This document shows, in pieces, positions 5,887 to 8,374 of a DNA stretch of 8,374 nucleotides. Location of the stretch: the NCBI GenBank assembly GCA_024640745.1, contig JAHEEL010000099.1, positions 1 to 8,374 of the forward strand, given 5' to 3'. Source of the DNA: Actinomycetes bacterium (lineage in GTDB: Bacteria > Actinomycetota > Acidimicrobiia > Spongiisociales > UBA5794). The notes beneath the pieces are model-generated. The model was not told the DNA's origin. It ran no database searches and was given only the letters and a program-made list of their open reading frames with translations. A program made the position numbers and the translations under genes. Positions within the stretch are counted from its first letter, which is position 1. Each line of letters begins with the position of its first letter.

Positions 5887-8374
5887 CTAGCTGACGACGA
5901 TGTTGACCAGGTTGGGCGGGCGGGCGATGACCTTGCGGACCTCTCCCGTCGCGAGCCATTCTTTTATACGCTCGGTCCCCATGGCCGCGGTCACGGCGGC
6001 GTCCTCGTCGATGTTTGGATCGACGTCGATGCGATCGCGAACCTTCCCGTTGATCTGGACGACGAGCGTCACCGTTTGATCCGCGGCGATATCCGGATCC
6101 GCCTGCGGCCAGGCATGCAGGTGGACGCTTTCATCGTGGCCGCGGCGAGACCAGAGTTCTTCGGTGATGTGCGGCGCAATCGGAGCGAGCAGGATGAGGA
6201 GCGTGTCGACGGCCTCGTTCCACGCTTCGAGCGAGACGGCCGTCGTGCGACGTGCCTCGAGCAGGTCGTTGCGCAGCGTCATCAGCGCCGCGACCGCGGT
6301 GTTCCACTTGAACGCCGACATGTCGCGATCGACCTTGTCGATCGTTTGGTGGGCCGATCGCCGCAGCGATAGCGATGCATCGTCGGTTGCATCGCCCGGC
6401 AGATACTCGGTCGTGCCGATCTTCCAGACGTCGTCGACAAACCGGCGCGCCCCGGCGATGCCGCGTGAATCCCACGGTCCGCCCTTCTCCCAGTCGAAAG
6501 CGAACATCAAGTAGAGGCGCACCGTGTCGGCGCCGTAACGCTCAACCAGTTCGTCCGGGTTGACTACGTTTCCCTTCGACTTCGACATGCGTTGCACCTC
6601 GAGGTGATGTCGGAGCTGAGTCACGTCGTTGATGCCGTCGATGCCCGGGACGTCGACCTCCGCCTCGTTCGGCACTTCGACGGTGACGGTGCCGTCGGCG
6701 GTCGCCACCTGCAATGTCCGTTCCGTTCGCCGGATCAACTCGCCGACGACGGGTGCGGCATCTTCTGGTGCGTGGTCGTCGACACGGACCGATTCCGCGA
6801 CGAAGCGTCCATCGTTCCACGCTCCTGCAACGACGAGGCGGTCGCCGGGCCGCTCCTCGCCAAGGATCTGGCCCTGGTTGCGCAGCTGCATCATCGGCTC
6901 GTCGAAGAGTCCCTCTGGGTCCCGATCGTGCTCCTCCATGAGGCGGATGGTGTCGTCGAAGACGTTGAGATCGCGCATCGCCTTCGTGAAGAACCGCGTA
7001 TAGAGGAGATGCATCGTTGCGTGCTCGGCGCCGCCGGTGTAGGTATCGATCGGCAGCCAGTACGCGGCCTCTTCCGGGTCGAAGGGGGCGCTCTCGTGGT
7101 GAGGCGAGAGGTACCGGTAGGGGTACCACGACGAGCACATGAAGGTGTCCATCGTGTCGCTTTCGCGTCGGGCCGGATTGCTGTCGGAGTCGGTGGTCGC
7201 CAGGAACGCTTCGTCGGTTGCCAGCGGACTCGGACCCCCCGTGAACGTCGACGCCTCAGGGAGCAGCACGGGGAGGTCCTGTGCCGGCTCGATCGAACCG
7301 TCCTGCCGGTAGATCATCGGGATGGGTGTACCCCAGTAGCGCTGGCGGGAGATCAGCCAGTCGCGCATCCGGTAGTTGACGGCCTCGACGCCGGCGTCGT
7401 GCTCCTCGAGCCAGTCGATGGCCGCAGCAACGGAGGGGTTGGCGCGGCCCTTGGCGTCGGTGGTCGGCACGCCGTTGATCGGCCCACTGTCGACCATGGT
7501 GCCGGGCCCGACATAGGCCTCGGTCATGGTGGCTCCGTCGAGCGGTGGTGCGCCTTCCGGCCGAATGACCGGGACAACCGAGAGTTCGAATTGCCGAGCG
7601 AACGCGAAGTCGCGCTCATCGTGAGCCGGTACGGCCATGATCGCTCCCGACCCATACGACAGGAGCACGTAGTCGGCGATCCACACCGGGATGTCTTCGC
7701 CGTTCACCGGGTTGATCGCGTATCCGCCGGTGAACACACCCGTCTTCTCGCGGTCCGCCTCCATGCGTTCGAGCTCCGACTGTGCTGCGGCAGCGGTCCG
7801 GTACTCGTCCACGGCCGCCCGATGGGTGGGATCTGTCAGCGTGTCGACGAGCGGGTGTTCGGGCGCGAGCACCATGAACGTTGCGCCCCACAGCGTGTCG
7901 GGACGCGTCGTGAAGACCGGGATCTCGTCTCCCGAGTGGGTCGTGAACACGACTTCGGCGCCCTCCGAACGGCCGATCCAGTTGGTCTGCATGGCTTTCA
8001 CGGGCTCCGGCCAGTCGATCCCCGAGAAGTCGAGCAGCTCATCGGCATAGTCGGTGATTGCGAAGAACCACTGCTTCATCTTCTTCTGGATCACCGGCTG
8101 GCCCGTGCGTTCATCTTTACCGTCGATGACTTGCTCGTTGGCGAGGACGGTCTCGAGCGTCGGCGACCAGTTCACGATGGCTTCACCGCGATAGGCGATG
8201 TCGCCTTCGAAGAACCGGCGAAACAACCACTCCGTCCATTGGTAGTAGTCGGGATCGCAGGAGACCATCTCGCGATCCCAATCGAACATCGCACCCATCG
8301 AACGGAGCTGTCGCCGCATTCGGTCGATGTTGTTCCACGTCCACTTGGCCGGATGCACGTTCCGTTGGACGGCG
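5887..8374 (-). CDS. leuS: Leucyl-tRNA synthetase, N-terminus beyond the window
   Basis: The enzyme charges tRNA-Leu with leucine in the cytoplasm. The frame is open to the right edge, giving 828 residues; the GTG at 8358 is internal (AVQRNVHPAKWTWNNI matches LeuRS near residue 90), so roughly 85-95 residues with the HIGH motif are missing. Landmarks are VLANEQVID, MQTNWIGRSEG, the CP1 editing domain with FTTRPDTLWGATF (around 7894-7911) and GSGAIMAVPAHDERDF, then RDWLISRQRYWGTPIP, DTFMCSSWYPYRYLSP, TYTGGAEHATMHLLY, the signature RMSKSKGN (RMSKS at 6577-6591, Arg replacing the first Lys), the helical anticodon-binding domain and a C-terminal domain ending RPPNLVNIVVS. Two oddities: an 87-residue insert between LGEE and RMSKS (6592-6852), and loss of the zinc-knuckle cysteines often seen after VLANEQVID (here GKDERTGQPV) and before DLPVLLP (here RQDGSIEPAQ). 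Both editing and synthetic motifs appear intact. Confidence 0.97.
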   Translation of the reverse strand, partial: AVQRNVHPAKWTWNNIDRMRRQLRSMGAMFDWDREMVSCDPDYYQWTEWLFRRFFEGDIAYRGEAIVNWSPTLETVLANEQVIDGKDERTGQPVIQKKMKQWFFAITDYADELLDFSGIDWPEPVKAMQTNWIGRSEGAEVVFTTHSGDEIPVFTTRPDTLWGATFMVLAPEHPLVDTLTDPTHRAAVDEYRTAAAAQSELERMEADREKTGVFTGGYAINPVNGEDIPVWIADYVLLSYGSGAIMAVPAHDERDFAFARQFELSVVPVIRPEGAPPLDGATMTEAYVGPGTMVDSGPINGVPTTDAKGRANPSVAAAIDWLEEHDAGVEAVNYRMRDWLISRQRYWGTPIPMIYRQDGSIEPAQDLPVLLPEASTFTGGPSPLATDEAFLATTDSDSNPARRESDTMDTFMCSSWYPYRYLSPHHESAPFDPEEAAYWLPIDTYTGGAEHATMHLLYTRFFTKAMRDLNVFDDTIRLMEEHDRDPEGLFDEPMMQLRNQGQILGEERPGDRLVVAGAWNDGRFVAESVRVDDHAPEDAAPVVGELIRRTERTLQVATADGTVTVEVPNEAEVDVPGIDGINDVTQLRHHLEVQRMSKSKGNVVNPDELVERYGADTVRLYLMFAFDWEKGGPWDSRGIAGARRFVDDVWKIGTTEYLPGDATDDASLSLRRSAHQTIDKVDRDMSAFKWNTAVAALMTLRNDLLEARRTTAVSLEAWNEAVDTLLILLAPIAPHITEELWSRRGHDESVHLHAWPQADPDIAADQTVTLVVQINGKVRDRIDVDPNIDEDAAVTAAMGTERIKEWLATGEVRKVIARPPNLVNIVVS

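Noticed and set aside
1..8374. CRISPR array, insertion sequence or integrase
   Set aside because: No spaced direct repeats, terminal inverted repeats or transposase/recombinase motifs were seen on either strand.

Overview
This 8.4 kb, high-GC stretch comes from a bacterial chromosome. I infer an actinomycete, most likely Acidimicrobiia or a close environmental relative. The grounds are strong C/G preference at third codon positions, a secreted dehydrogenase ending in FG-GAP-like repeats of the 'GDWNCDGT...GLYRR' type, and an unusual ProA-like dehydrogenase. This placement rests on recognition, not on a search.

Layout from left to right. Positions 1-368 hold no gene I can defend. Positions 369-3512 (minus) encode a 1047-residue secreted PQQ-type glucose/sorbosone dehydrogenase with a PKD domain, a second beta-rich region and four C-terminal calcium-loop repeats of about 47 residues. 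Upstream of it, in what looks like a 740 bp intergenic gap, I read two very short minus-strand genes of 58 codons each (3840-4016 and 3667-3843). Each has a strong Shine-Dalgarno sequence, and they overlap by four bases (GTGA). The downstream one encodes a Cys/His-rich, probably metal-binding mini-protein; the upstream one I do not recognise. Positions 4254-5753 (plus) encode a 499-residue aldehyde dehydrogenase of the gamma-glutamyl phosphate reductase (ProA) type with an N-terminal extension and diverged end motifs. Converging on it from the right, positions 5887-8374 (minus) hold most of leucyl-tRNA synthetase; its N-terminus lies beyond the window.

The genes do not form one obvious pathway. 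LeuS is housekeeping, the PQQ enzyme is an exported oxidase-like protein, and the ProA-like enzyme has no proB partner in view. The part most likely to be undescribed is the two-gene mini-operon between the PQQ enzyme and the ProA-like gene. Second come the deviations within the two recognisable enzymes: the ProA-like N-terminal extension, and the 87-residue LeuS insert together with its lost zinc-knuckle cysteines.
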